Below, piece by piece: positions 1-10,595 of a DNA stretch of 64,000 bases. The stretch's first letter is position 1. Each line of letters opens with the position of its first letter. A program made the translations under genes and the position numbers. This DNA is from WHUA01 sp963711215 (GTDB lineage: Bacteria; Pseudomonadota; Alphaproteobacteria; UBA8366), in the NCBI GenBank assembly GCA_963711215.1, contig CAVQDH010000011.1, positions 196,568-260,567 of the forward strand, in the 5' to 3' direction. The notes under the pieces were generated by a model. The model saw only the letters and a list, made by a program, of their open reading frames with translations, was not told the DNA's origin and did not search any database.

Positions 1-914
1 CCATCTCCGGCGGCTCGCTTCGGCGCTCCGGGAGGATTGGACGCGGACGTATGTCCATATCGACACCAAAGCGGATATACGCGCCTTCGAGGCGCTGCGT
101 ACCCTGCCCCAAACCGTCCTGATCGACGATCGCGTGGACGCCTGCTGGGGCGGTTACAGCCTCGTGCAGGCGACCTTGAACCTCATGGCCGCCGCGCTCC
201 GGGACACGCCAGCCGCGGACTGGTTTCTTCTCCTCAGCGGCGCCGACTACCCGATCCGCAGCAACCGGCTCATCCATGACTATCTCGCGCAGAGCCAGTC
301 CGAGCATATCAGCCTGATGAAGATGCCGACCCCCGACGGCCGAAAGCTCCTGAAATCGGCTGGAACGGTATCATTTCGAGGGAGCCCGCGGCCGCCCGAA
401 AGCAAAACGCGTGTTGCTGACCCAGACCAACCGGCTGCTGGAGAAATTCTACAAGCGGAACTACCGCCCGATCCTCGGCGACATGACGCCTTATGCGAGC
501 AGTCAGTGGTGGGCGCTGTCGCGCGATGCCGTGCACTATATCCTCGACTTCGTCGCCACCCACCGGCGCTTCGTCGATTTCTACAAGCGCTCGCTCATTC
601 CCGACGAGATGTTCTTCCACACCATTCTCGGCAATTCGCCGTTCCGCGAGCGGGCGGCCCGCAATTTCACCTATGCGGACTGGACGCGCGGCCTGTCGCG
701 CAACCCCGCGGCCCTCACCGCAGAGCATATCGACCGATTTGCCGATCCGGCGTTCCAGCTCGACGATGTCGAGGGGATCGGGCCCTGCTTCTTCGCCCGC
801 AAATTCGTGCCATCCGACGGGCCGCTGCTCGATCGGATCGACCGGATCCGCGCCGCCGGCATCGGCGCCGCGCCGAGCAGCCCGCCCGCGCAATACGCCG
901 GCAGTAACCCGTAA
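1..914 (+). CDS. Core-2/I-branching-type glycosyltransferase (GT14-like), 5' partial, one frameshift
   Basis: The gene enters from the left edge, open from base 2 with no start in the window. The first part reads DACWGGYSLVQATLNLM and WFLLLSGADYPIRSN, which resembles the donor-site region of the core-2/I-branching N-acetylglucosaminyltransferase family (GT14). The second part (ERYHFEG, then GDMTPYASSQWWALSRDAV and PDEMFFHTIL) is the rest of the same family and lies one frame over, so a single-base indel falls near 353-362. The C-terminal part ends at a TAA at 912-914. It probably adds a sugar branch to the exopolysaccharide made by this locus; donor and acceptor are unknown. Family recognition is by motif only. 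Confidence 0.72.
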
Positions 915-928
915 AGCGCAGCGTCACC

Positions 929-1879
929 ATGGCATCAGAGCAACCTTTCCCGGCGACCATGAAGCACAGCGCCCCAAGGTCCGGACACCAAAGCGTCATC
1001 CTGCTTCTGACCCATGTCATGAATCCCGGGATCGCGGCGCTGCTCGAGGCGTTAAAGGCCGCGGGCGCGGACAAATCCGACGTCTTCTGCCTGTGCGACA
1101 ATACGAATGGAAAGTTCGACCGCAAACGCAATGCCGAAGGCTACGTCCTGTTTTGCATGGACGATCTGAAGGCCCTGCCCTACCCCGGCAAGAACACAAT
1201 TGAATACAAAAGCGAAATCCGCGAGAGCAATCCACATCACAAATACTTCAATTTCAAGCCGGGAAGCACGGATCTTCCGATATTGCACTTCTTCGGCAAA
1301 AATTCCGAATATAAACATTATTGGATTGTCGAATATGACGTGCGATTTACTGGCTCGTGGGACGGATTTTTTTCATTTTTTGCGAACAATGACTCTGATT
1401 TACTGGGTACGACGCTGACGCGCTACCCGAATATTCGAAACTGGCATCACTGGCCATCGCTCGATCTCTTGAACGGCCCGATTCCGGAAGAGCAGCGCCT
1501 GCGCGGATTCTTCCCCGTCTACCGGCTTTCCCGCCGCGCCCTCGAGACGCTGGACCGGCGGTACCGCGACGGCGTCTGCGGACATTATGAATGCCTTGTG
1601 CCGACGGTGCTGGGCCAGGAAGGCCTGACGATCGAGGATATCGGCGGCGACGGTGCCTTCGTCGGTGCGGGCAATATCAACCGGTTCTATTACAATTCAC
1701 CGACCAGAAGCACCTTGTCGCCGGGAAGCTTCGTGTTCCGGCCGGAGATGGACCGGCCGGGACGGGAACCGAACAAGCTCTGGCATCCGGTCAAACACGT
1801 TCCGGTCTGGCGGGCCGTGTTGCGCAAGGCGAAAAAGACGTTGAACCGGCCGCGTCGCAAGTCCCAGCTGATCTCCTGA
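929..1879 (+). CDS. Putative glycosyltransferase (DUF3405-like)
   Basis: This 316-residue protein starts 14 bp after the GT14-like gene and is probably co-transcribed with it. An ATG 10 codons in (959) is an alternative start. The central stretch HYWIVEYDVRFTGSWDGFF, with its EYDVR acidic motif, resembles the presumed nucleotide-sugar site of DUF3405-type transferases; the C-terminal part (FYYNSPTRSTLSPGSFVFRP) is well ordered. There is no signal peptide or membrane segment, so it should act in the cytoplasm. Base composition dips to AT-rich around 1200-1400, unlike its neighbours, which may mark transfer of this gene. The polysaccharide context supports a transferase role, but the substrate is unknown. 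Confidence 0.6.
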   Translation: MASEQPFPATMKHSAPRSGHQSVILLLTHVMNPGIAALLEALKAAGADKSDVFCLCDNTNGKFDRKRNAEGYVLFCMDDLKALPYPGKNTIEYKSEIRESNPHHKYFNFKPGSTDLPILHFFGKNSEYKHYWIVEYDVRFTGSWDGFFSFFANNDSDLLGTTLTRYPNIRNWHHWPSLDLLNGPIPEEQRLRGFFPVYRLSRRALETLDRRYRDGVCGHYECLVPTVLGQEGLTIEDIGGDGAFVGAGNINRFYYNSPTRSTLSPGSFVFRPEMDRPGREPNKLWHPVKHVPVWRAVLRKAKKTLNRPRRKSQLIS

Positions 1880-1916
1880 TGTCTCCAGGGTCGCGCGGCC
1901 GGCGCCGCGCCTGGGC

Positions 1917-3440
1917 CTAGAGACGGCAGAACAGGAGCTCCACGCCGCGCCGCAAGTCCTGCAGCAGTCGCCGGCCCGATGGCACGACGAGCAGCACCAG
2001 CAGCACGACGACGGCCAGAACGCTGCCACTCAGGACAATCGTGACAAGCGGGTTGTCGGTCGGAAAGGCACGCTGGACTAGCAAGGATGCGGCCAGGCCG
2101 ATCGACGAGCTCAAGAGAATAGGCGCCAACATGCTATAGACGTCAGCTTGCCGCACCGGCCCCTGACGGCAGGCATACCAGATCTGGCCTGGCAAATGCA
2201 CGCATACCGCGGTCACGGCCAGGGCCGTTGCAAGCCCCAGCGTACCCCACGAAAATCCGACGAAGATCGCGACCGTTCGAACGACGGCATCGAAGATGCC
2301 ATAGCGCAGGAGTTGCGCCCCGCGGCCTTGCGAAATGAACAGCCAATTGACCGCGCCGAACATCGTTTCGGTCGAGATCAGCACGGACAGAATGCGCAGG
2401 ACCGGCGCCGATGCCGTCCATTTCGGGCCGAGCAAAATCTCGACGATCTCCGGTGCCGTACAGGCGATCAACGCCGTCGCCGGCATGGCAAGGATCGCAA
2501 TCTTTTCGGAAAGCCGGCAGAAGGTTCGGCGGTAATTCTCCGGCTGCTGCAGCAGGCGGCTGAGCGACGGAACGCCGACGGCACTGAACGGCGACTGCGC
2601 ATAGCCGGATACCTGGCCCACGAGGTCGCGCGACCGGGAATAGATGCCCAGCATCGCCGCTCCCGACAACCGGCCGATGATGACGTTGTCGAGGCTGCGC
2701 GAGACATAGCGGATGAGCGAATAGGCCGTCAGGTTCGTCCCGAAGGCGAGCATCGCGCGGACGCCGCTGCCGCGAGCCGGCAAGCTTGGCCGCCATCCCG
2801 TGATCGTCCAGCACAACACCAGATCCGTCGCCGAGGTGACGACCTGCAGCCAGACGAGCGCCCAGTAGCCATAGCCGAACCAGGCAAAGCCGATCGCCGC
2901 GCAATAGCCTGCCAGCATCGAAGTGAGATCCATGGCGACCATCGTGCCGAAGCGCATCTTCCGGCGCAGCAGCGCCTTGTGCTGCGAGGCGAAGCCGCGG
3001 ATCACGATGGAAATAGCCAGGCACGCGGCAATGCCGGTCAGGCGCGGCTCGCTGTAAAACCACGAGATTCCCGGCGCAATCGCGACGACAATCAAGGCGA
3101 TGGCGCAGGATACCGCGACATTGAACCAATAGACGGTGCTGATTTGGCGATGGTTGATCTGCGCCTTCTGCACCGTCGCCAGGGTCAGGTTCATGTCGCG
3201 GAACTGGGTCAGAAAGTTCGTGACCACGAAGACCATTGCCAACAGCCCGTAGGCCTCGGGGTCGAGCAGACGCGCGAGGATCATCGTCGACACGACATTG
3301 ATCGCGAAGCTGCCGACCGATGACGCCGCCAGGAACGCGCTGCCGCGCACGATCTTACCGGTCATGTTCGCGGAAACGTCGGTGTCGTCGAAGTAGTCGT
3401 GCTTCCTGCGGCCCGTTGCGGGGGTGTTCGCCCTCACCAT
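1917..3440 (-). CDS. Wzx-type polysaccharide flippase (MOP/PST family)
   Basis: This 507-residue integral membrane protein has about a dozen hydrophobic segments. Its N-terminal core (residues about 27-60, GKIVRGSAFLAASSVGSF then ILARLLDPEAYGLLAM) is typical of the WzxC/PST branch of the MOP exporter superfamily. Such proteins flip lipid-linked repeat units across the inner membrane before polymerisation. The start at 3440 has an AAGGA 15 nt upstream; a second in-frame ATG at 3365 (MTGKIVRG) would give a more usual short N-terminus. It is convergent with the gene ending at 1879 and divergent from the FkbM gene. No partner Wzy polymerase is obvious here, though a neighbouring GT-C protein could be one. 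Confidence 0.88.
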   Translation of the reverse strand: MVRANTPATGRRKHDYFDDTDVSANMTGKIVRGSAFLAASSVGSFAINVVSTMILARLLDPEAYGLLAMVFVVTNFLTQFRDMNLTLATVQKAQINHRQISTVYWFNVAVSCAIALIVVAIAPGISWFYSEPRLTGIAACLAISIVIRGFASQHKALLRRKMRFGTMVAMDLTSMLAGYCAAIGFAWFGYGYWALVWLQVVTSATDLVLCWTITGWRPSLPARGSGVRAMLAFGTNLTAYSLIRYVSRSLDNVIIGRLSGAAMLGIYSRSRDLVGQVSGYAQSPFSAVGVPSLSRLLQQPENYRRTFCRLSEKIAILAMPATALIACTAPEIVEILLGPKWTASAPVLRILSVLISTETMFGAVNWLFISQGRGAQLLRYGIFDAVVRTVAIFVGFSWGTLGLATALAVTAVCVHLPGQIWYACRQGPVRQADVYSMLAPILLSSSIGLAASLLVQRAFPTDNPLVTIVLSGSVLAVVVLLVLLVVPSGRRLLQDLRRGVELLFCRL

Positions 3441-3705
3441 GCTTGCCCGTTCTTATCCTTTTGCCGTCCGTGAAGGGAGTGCTGGCGAACGCGAGCCCGA
3501 CCGTCCGTCGGTCGCGCGGCGCCGGCCGGCCGCGGGCCGCGCCAGCCCCCATTGCTCGCACTTAACCGCAAAAAATCAAGCAATTCCTTAACGACAAGCC
3601 GCCCCCTGCAAATCGCAATGCTGCCCCGTGAATGCCTTAGAATCGCGCCTTTTCTATGGTAGAAACCGACCACGCTGCCCAAATCGCTCAATCTTGCCGA
3701 GGCCG

Positions 3706-4599
3706 ATGCCGTCTCTTTCCCTGTTCAATCGACTTATCCTGGCCCTGGTAACCCGGCTTTGGCGGTTCAGGCAATTCAAGGGCCGGCTTTTCATCGTCGA
3801 CCATCTCCTGCCGTTCGTCGATGTCATGGCCTCCCGTTACGGCCCGTGGCTGCGCGTCCGGCGCAATGACTTCACCAATCGCGCCGCGATCTTCGGCGTC
3901 TATGGCGACGAGATCGCCCGGCAAATCCGCACCCTTCGCGAGGACGCGGTGTTTCTCGACATCGGCGCGAACACCGGCGTGTTCAGCCTGCTCGCGGCGA
4001 CCCGCACGACCCGGGGCACGGTCTTCGCCTTCGAGCCCAACCAGCAGCTCTTCCAGGATCTCTGCTTCAATATCGGCGTCAATGGCGCGACCGGCATCAT
4101 CCCCCTCAATATCGCGCTCAGCGACCGGACCGGCACTTTCGGGCTCGCTTACAATAGAGGCCATACGGGCGGCGCGGCGCTGCAAAACCTGGACGACGGG
4201 CGGCACGCCGGCACGATGGAGGAGGAGTGCATCGTGGTCGCCGTCGCGCCCAAAGAGCTGGGGGCGCTGCTTCACGCTGCCGAGGATGGGGACGTGTGCA
4301 TCAAGCTCGACGTGGAAGGCCACGAGCTGAACGTCCTGCAGGGTCTCAAGGAGGCTGGCATCCTCGACCGCGCTGCATGGGTCATCGTCGAGATCGATCC
4401 GTCCTATCTGGAGCGCTTCGGCGCCACCGCCGCCAAGATCTATGCGTTGATGAAATCGGTCGGGCTCGAACCCGCGAAAGGCATTGGCCATGCCGCACAC
4501 TACGATGAGGTGTTTGCGCGGCCTTTGGCCGCCGGCGCCCGCTTGCCGGGTCCGGGCGCCGAGGCGCTGCCGCGGATGCGGCGCACGACCGCGCCATGA
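3706..4599 (+). CDS. FkbM family SAM-dependent methyltransferase
   Basis: The Rossmann motif I reads VFLDIGANTGVFSLLAA, followed by an acidic beta-2 end (VFAFEPNQQ). The later LDVEGHELNVLQGL and VIVEIDP are the hallmarks of the FkbM family. Members methylate hydroxyls on sugars or polyketides; in this locus a sugar O-methylation is the natural inference. The open frame extends upstream to an ATG at 3628, but those 26 residues (RLFYGRNRPRC...) look non-coding, so I favour 3706, which has a short GAGG just ahead. The length of 297 residues fits the family. It is read divergently from the flippase across about 265 bp. Confidence 0.88.
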   Translation: MPSLSLFNRLILALVTRLWRFRQFKGRLFIVDHLLPFVDVMASRYGPWLRVRRNDFTNRAAIFGVYGDEIARQIRTLREDAVFLDIGANTGVFSLLAATRTTRGTVFAFEPNQQLFQDLCFNIGVNGATGIIPLNIALSDRTGTFGLAYNRGHTGGAALQNLDDGRHAGTMEEECIVVAVAPKELGALLHAAEDGDVCIKLDVEGHELNVLQGLKEAGILDRAAWVIVEIDPSYLERFGATAAKIYALMKSVGLEPAKGIGHAAHYDEVFARPLAAGARLPGPGAEALPRMRRTTAP

Positions 4600-4767
4600 G
4601 CATCGCTCGGTCCGCTGCACGGGCATCGCCCTTCACAAAACGCAACGAACTTGCGGCATAGCATTGCCCGGCGCATATATGCGGCCAATCTGACCCTTCT
4701 TTAACTCAACCAGCGGCCGGCGCCGAAACGTCCGGAACCCACGGGCTCGCTCATGCGATAGAGGAAA

Positions 4768-6150
4768 ATGCGGCTTATACTCGCCCTCACTGTCATCGCC
4801 TTCGTCGCCTACCTGGCGGCGCCGCCGGCGTTTCCGTTTCTCCAGACGGATTCCGCCTCGTACATCGATTTCGAGCCAATGCGGACGCCGGGCTACCCCA
4901 TCTTCCTGATGGCCGTGCAAAAGCTGTTCGGCGACCTGCACCGCGCGCTGCCGCTGCAGCTCTTCGCCATGGTCGCGTCCAGCGGTTATCTGGCGCTTGC
5001 GGTACGGCGCCTGACCCAATCGACGCTGCTGGGGCTCGCTACGCTTGTCCTGCTCGTCGCGAACGTCTTCATTTTCCGCTACGCCTTCACGATCATGTCA
5101 GAGGCGCTTTTCTTCGCCGCGCTGGCGGTTCTTGTCGCCCTGATCTGCCGTTTCGCCGCGCAGCCGAGCCTATCGGCGATCGCCGCCCTCTCCTTGACGA
5201 TCGCGATTTGCATCCTGATCCGGCCGGTTGCCTATGTCTTCGTGCCGATCCTGCTGCTTTGCATCGCCTTCCAGTATCCGGCCGAAAAGCACCGGTTTCG
5301 CTTGGGCCTGGGCGCGGTCCTGCCGATGGCACTGGTGCTGACCGCGGGCTCCTTCGTCTACGAGAGCTATCACGGCAGCTTTCGCACCCAGTCCTTCCTC
5401 GGCCATAACCTGATCGGCAAGGTCGCCTATCTGCCGGGGTCCGACGTGACCTCGCGGTATCCCGAAATCGTCAAGATGATCAACGATTACATGGCCCCCT
5501 TGCGGGCCGTGCACATCGACGATCTGCACGACCGCTTCCTGTTCCAGGAGCGGCACTATGATTACGTCCGCTACGGGCTGACGACGCCGACGGTCCTTCG
5601 CATCGCGGCGGAAACCGGACGTGACGCGGACACAATACGGAAAGACGTGGCATTCGCCTTCATGAAGGCGCACCCGCTCGCCTTTGCGAACGATATCTGG
5701 CTGCAGCTCTATTCATTGTGGACCGTCGCGGACCTGCGGACAGCGGCGGATAATCAACGGTTCGAGCGGCTTATCGCATCGCTCCCCTTCGATCCGTTCA
5801 AGGACACCGCGACGCCGAAGCGGACGCCGATGCCCTGGCCGATCGTCTACGGCATTCGCGCCTTCATGCTGGGCATCCTCGCGATGACGCTGGCGTCCTT
5901 CGCCTATGGCGCCGTGTCCATCATCCGCTGGCGCCCCATCCCGCCGGCGTGGACCGCGCTGATCCTTCTGTCGTTGCTGCTGCACGGCTACCTGGTCCTG
6001 GTCGCCGCGCTTCAAGCGGGCTATTTCCGCTATCTGATCGTCATGTGGCCGGTGATCATCGCCATCTTCGGCCTGTTCGCGGATGTCGTGCGCAGGGCGT
6101 CATGGGCCAGGCCGTTCGGAATTCCGACGCTCCGTTACCTCCGTCGGTAA
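4768..6150 (+). CDS. Multi-pass membrane protein, probable GT-C type glycosyltransferase
   Basis: This 460-residue protein has an N-terminal signal-anchor and about ten hydrophobic segments. The first periplasmic loop contains TDSASYIDFEPMRTPGYPIF; the acidic residue and RTPGYP pattern resemble lipid-phosphate-sugar-dependent GT-C enzymes (ArnT/PMT-like). A large soluble loop lies at residues 210-310. Such enzymes transfer a sugar from an undecaprenyl or dolichyl carrier on the outer face of the inner membrane. A polymerase-like role cannot be excluded. Its last 16 bp overlap the convergent gene ending at 6135. Confidence 0.6.
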   Translation: MRLILALTVIAFVAYLAAPPAFPFLQTDSASYIDFEPMRTPGYPIFLMAVQKLFGDLHRALPLQLFAMVASSGYLALAVRRLTQSTLLGLATLVLLVANVFIFRYAFTIMSEALFFAALAVLVALICRFAAQPSLSAIAALSLTIAICILIRPVAYVFVPILLLCIAFQYPAEKHRFRLGLGAVLPMALVLTAGSFVYESYHGSFRTQSFLGHNLIGKVAYLPGSDVTSRYPEIVKMINDYMAPLRAVHIDDLHDRFLFQERHYDYVRYGLTTPTVLRIAAETGRDADTIRKDVAFAFMKAHPLAFANDIWLQLYSLWTVADLRTAADNQRFERLIASLPFDPFKDTATPKRTPMPWPIVYGIRAFMLGILAMTLASFAYGAVSIIRWRPIPPAWTALILLSLLLHGYLVLVAALQAGYFRYLIVMWPVIIAIFGLFADVVRRASWARPFGIPTLRYLRR

Positions 6151-7544
6151 TATTTCCATCCCGTTTTACTTGTCTGAAACAGTATATAATTCTGATTCAG
6201 CGCATTGACGAACGAAGCGGGGAATTCTTCCAGTTTATAGATCTGTAATATCGCAAAATATTTCGTCTGCATTTTCTCCACAAGAGCAGCTCTATATTTG
6301 GGATCTATATTCATTTTCCGAACGGCATTGAACGGATCGTAATCAAAGGCTTTCCCTGCCCAAAAGCAAAGGGCCGTCGCGTGGCACAGGGCCGGCCCGT
6401 CATACGAGCGGATCAGGGCCTCGTCCTCGCGGTAGTCCGCCTCGAGCTTATGCAGCGATTGCCATACGCGATGGGGCTTGGGGAGTTGCCCGGCAACGAT
6501 GCCGATCGGTAGAAGGATCATCGTGAGCGCATAGAGACGCGCCGTATTCGTCAGGCGTCCCGCCGCCAATCCGGTCAGGAACGCGACGGCGATCAGGTAG
6601 TCGAAGATGCCGTTCTGCGCAACGCCGACCGCGCTCATCGTATAAGGGTCCCAGACAAGCGCCGTGACGGCATAGAAGACGAGGAGCTGGGCCCGCCTGT
6701 CCGACATCGCGCCGCCCACGAAAGCCAGCGCGAGCAGGGGGACCGTCGGTAAGACGAACTGATACAGCGCGTTGGCGAAGGGAACCGGCAGGTATTGACG
6801 CTTCAGCAGGAAAATCAATTCGAAGGCCAGCGCACCCTGCAGCATCCAGATGACCGCCGCCGCCGCGGCGCTCATGGCGACGCAGGCGGCGATCCACAGC
6901 AGAAGCCGTGACCGGTCGTAACAAAGCAGCCAGACCGTCACGGCAAGCGGTATCGGCAGAAGATTATGTTTTACCAGGCCCGCCGCCAGCATGATGGCCG
7001 CAGCGCCGACGACCGCGCCGGGGCGCGGATAGCCCCGGAGAAACACCGCGAGACCGGTGGTCATGACGCCATGCGCCAGCCATTGCGGGTCGTTGGTGGC
7101 GACGTAATTCGGAAAGCCGATCGCAATGAAGCCCAGGAAGGCGATACCGACGCTCGCGGCCATCAGCCGGTCGACCCTGAAGAAACGCAGGATCGCATAG
7201 ATATTGACACCGACCGCGAGCAGCCCGGCGGCGCTCAGGAACCGGCCGATGTAGATCGGGTCGCCGCCGATCTGCGCGATGCCGCCGATCAGGTAGTAGG
7301 AGAGCGGAGGATAATTGTTCGTCACCAACGCGTCGTACGGAAAATAAAGCTTCCCGTCGTAAGCGCCGCGCGCCAGATAGGCGTTCCAGCCTTCATTGAA
7401 GTTCTGCGGAATCCGGAAGAAGGCGCCGGCGCCCGCATGGAACAGCGCGATGCCGGTGAATAGCACCAGAAGCGCGACCAGGAGCGTCGTGGTCCATGCG
7501 GTCGCGCGAGCCGAAGCCGTTTCTCGTATCGTCGTCACTGTCAT
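6135..7544 (-). CDS. GT-C/PMT-like membrane glycosyltransferase
   Basis: This 469-residue multi-pass protein carries FNEGWNAYLARGAYDGKLYF followed by NNYPPLSYYLIG, the usual first-loop signature of family-39-like transferases, in which an acidic residue and the NNYPPL stretch follow the first membrane helix. The downstream VATNDPQWLAHG fits the second loop. It lies at the 3' end of the long minus-strand polysaccharide operon, 215 bp beyond the ligase/carrier gene, with no clear terminator seen between them. It is likely to transfer a sugar or modification from a polyprenyl carrier at the periplasmic face. The C-terminal soluble tail (residues about 360-469) is unassigned. Confidence 0.65.
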   Translation of the reverse strand: MTVTTIRETASARATAWTTTLLVALLVLFTGIALFHAGAGAFFRIPQNFNEGWNAYLARGAYDGKLYFPYDALVTNNYPPLSYYLIGGIAQIGGDPIYIGRFLSAAGLLAVGVNIYAILRFFRVDRLMAASVGIAFLGFIAIGFPNYVATNDPQWLAHGVMTTGLAVFLRGYPRPGAVVGAAAIMLAAGLVKHNLLPIPLAVTVWLLCYDRSRLLLWIAACVAMSAAAAAVIWMLQGALAFELIFLLKRQYLPVPFANALYQFVLPTVPLLALAFVGGAMSDRRAQLLVFYAVTALVWDPYTMSAVGVAQNGIFDYLIAVAFLTGLAAGRLTNTARLYALTMILLPIGIVAGQLPKPHRVWQSLHKLEADYREDEALIRSYDGPALCHATALCFWAGKAFDYDPFNAVRKMNIDPKYRAALVEKMQTKYFAILQIYKLEEFPASFVNALNQNYILFQTSKTGWKYYRRR

Positions 7545-7759
7545 GGAAGCCTTAGCGCAAGCGTGCCGTCCAAAGCGCGGTGATATCGCGTTATCTCAAG
7601 AGGGTCAGGCCGCCTCGTGCATTCGCTGCGGCCGACCGTCTGCCGGCATAGCGCATCGCCGCACGAACCGCCAGCACCCCTGGCAGCCGCCGAGGCTTTT
7701 CCCAATTCCGGCCCCGGAAAAGCCGCGAAGCCGGCCGCAGGCGCAGCCCGCGATCCGCC

Positions 7760-10455
7760 CTACTCCGCCGCTGAAAGGTCCGTCCCGGTATCCGCTGCGC
7801 CTATGATCATCCCGCTCTGCGCGACCGCCCCGGCCGAACGGCCATACAGCGCCTGCTTTTCCGCCAGGACGCGGTCCAGCTTGCGGGCGAGAACCTTTAC
7901 CCGCGGCTCGGCGAGGATATCGGTATGCCCGCCGGGCACCTCGCAGACCTCGAAGCGTCCCTTGACCAGCTTTTCCCATCCGTCATGGCGGTCCGGACGG
8001 TTCTCGACGGCCCGGAACAGGACCAGATCGCCGTCATAGGGTGCCGGCTTGAAAGCGCGGTTGGCCATCGCATGCGCCTCGAGCGGCGACAGCCGGAGCG
8101 AATGCGGGACCGTCGGCGTATCGTCCCCGAACCGGCGGCGCATCAGGCCGTAGAGCGCGGGCGGCGAGCGCATCGCCATGACGCGCAAGGTGTTTCGGGC
8201 GCGCTGCGTGACATAGCCGGGCAGCGCGCGCGGGCTGAGCCGCTGCATTTCCCGCATGCGCAGGCGCAAGGCCGGCCAGAGGCCGAGGAGATCCTCTCCC
8301 GCGGCGGCGTAGGTATCGAGCATCGCGAGCAGCGCGACATCCTCTCCCGCCTCGCGCAGCCGCTGCGCCAGGACATAGGCGACCCGGCCCCCGAACGAGA
8401 ACCCGGCGATGTAGTAAGGGCCGTGCGGCTGCACCGCGCGGATCTCCGGAAGATAGCGGTCGACGATGTCCTCGATCCGGATCAAGGGCTGCTGGCGCCC
8501 GTCGAGGCCGACGCATTGCAGCGCGTAAAAGGGCTGCGACGGGCCGAGATAGCGCGCCAGGTTGCGGAAATACACCGCGTTGCCGTCCCCGCCGTGGATC
8601 ATGAAAAAGGGCGGCCTGTCACCGCCCGAATTGACCGCGACGAGGCAAGGCGAGCCGTTGTATTCGGCGATGCGGCGGGCCATCGCTTCGACCGTGCCGG
8701 CCTCGAGCAGGATGGCGCTCGGGAGGCGGCAGCCGAGCGCGGCCTCGATCTGCAGGAAAAGCTCGACGACCTTCAACGAATCGCCGCCCAGGTCGAAGAA
8801 ATCCTCGTCGAGCCCGACCGTGTCGCGGCCCAGCGTTTCCGCCCAGATATCCTGGAGCTGCGCCTCGAGCGCGGTGGGAAAGCGGTGCGGCGCGCCGGCT
8901 CCGATCGATCCCGCCGCCGTCGGCGCATCGAGCCCGAGCTCGTTCGCCAGCTGACGCCGCACCACGCGGCCCGTCGCGCTTTTCGGAATGGCGTCGACGA
9001 AGGCATAGCGCCGCGGGATCTTGAAATCGGCAAGGCTGCCGCGCAGCCAGGCGGCGATCTCACGCGCTTCGAGCGCAACGCCCGGCGCGGCCACGATCGC
9101 CGCGCCGACTTCCTGGCCCAGTGTCGGATGCGGGATCGGAAAGACCACGGCGGCGCTGACCCCGGGATGGGCCTGCAGCGCGACCTCAACCTCGTAGGGC
9201 GCGATCTTCTCGCCGCCCCGGTTGATCAACTCCTTGATCCGTCCCGTCAGGAAAAGGTAGCCGTCCGCGTCGACATAGCCCCTGTCGCCGGTACGGTACC
9301 ACCCGTCGCGGAAGGCCTCCGCATTCGCCGCCGGATCGTTCTCGTAGCCGTCGAACACGGCCTCCGCCCGCAGCGCCACCTTGCCATTCACGCCGGCCGG
9401 CACCGGCGCGCCTGAAGTTCGTCGACGACGCGCGTCGCGGGGTCGAGCGGCAGCCCGACGCCGCCCGGCTTGCGCCGGCCCGGCGGCGGCGGGTTGATCG
9501 CCACCGATCCGGTCTCCGTCGACGCGTAGGACTGGATCACCGGAATGTTCAAGGTCCGTTCCAGCGCGTCGGCGATCCTGCCGTCGAGCGCGCCCGATCC
9601 CGTGCGCGCGAACCGCAGCCGCGACCGCGCGACCGCTTCCTTGAGCCGCGCCGCATGCGCATGGATCTGGTGATGGAAGGTATAGGCGCCGGTGTACCAG
9701 GTCGGCTCGAGGGTCCCGAGGACGCGCTCGAAGGTCGCCAGGTCGAACGGCCGGAGGAAGCTCGTGCTGCCGCCCGAAAACAGACAGAGCCCTAAGCCCG
9801 GATTGATCCCGTGGCTGTGAAAGAGCGGCATCAGGTTGAGGCAGCGATCTTCGGGCGTCAGCCCGAGGCCGCGCCGGTACCCTTCGTAATTGTGCAGCAC
9901 GTTGCGGTGCCGGATCGGCACGATCTTGCTGTGCGAGGTGGTGCCGGAGGTCGTCAGGATCGTCGCGATATCCTCCGCCTCCGCGAGGCCCGGCCGCGCG
10001 GCCGCGCCGCTGCCATCGCCGTGAAGCGCCACCGATCCGGCGACGCCGTCGGTGCGCGAGACCAGCGCGAGGGTCGGAATACCGAGCCGGTCGGCGACCT
10101 CGCGGACCGGCGTCCCGGCGGCTTGATCGGTCAAGAGCGCGTCGATCCGCAGGTTCCGGAAGCCCGTCTCGAGCTCCGCGACAGACAGGTCGGGGTTCAT
10201 CGGCACCGCGGTCGCGGCGCCCCACAGGCCGACCAGCGCCATCGCCATGTCGGCGCCGCCAGGATGGACCACCGCGATCCGGTCGCCGCGCCCGAAACCG
10301 CGCGCGTTCAGCGCCGCGCCGAATTCCGCCGCAGCCTGGACGAGCGCCGCATAGGACATCGGCCGTAGCCCCTCGGCGACCAAGGCGGGCGCGTCCGGCT
10401 GCGATTTCGCCCAGCCGGCAAAGACGTCGTTCAATGTGCGGTCGTTGCCGGTCAT
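7760..10455 (-). CDS. Acyl/aminoacyl ligase - carrier protein - thioesterase fusion (A-PCP-TE), one frameshift
   Basis: This protein of about 898 residues has three modules. The AMP-forming ligase (1-510) has the P-loop TTSGTTSHSKIVP, MPLFHSHG, SYASTETG and the A8-like GWYRTGDRGYVDADGYLFLTG. The TTS-x-SK variant is closer to oxalyl/acyl-CoA ligases than to classical NRPS A domains. A carrier domain (about 560-630) has the phosphopantetheine site DLGGDSLKVVE. A thioesterase/alpha-beta hydrolase (about 640-860) has the nucleophile elbow GFSFGG and a late GGHTDIL. A one-base indel near 9408-9415 splits the ligase C-terminal subdomain into another frame. Its place inside a polysaccharide operon suggests it activates an acyl or amino-acid group that decorates the polymer; the substrate is unknown. 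Confidence 0.8.
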
Positions 10456-10595
10456 CGAGGCGCGCCAGCCCCCTCCTTACGGGAACGGATTGAAGGAGGG
10501 GGATTTAAGCACCCCTGAGAAGCCGCCCTCAACATCAGAGGGGAACGCATCCGTGGTGCCTAGATTGGATAAAGCAAGCGCCTTCCGGCCGCAGC

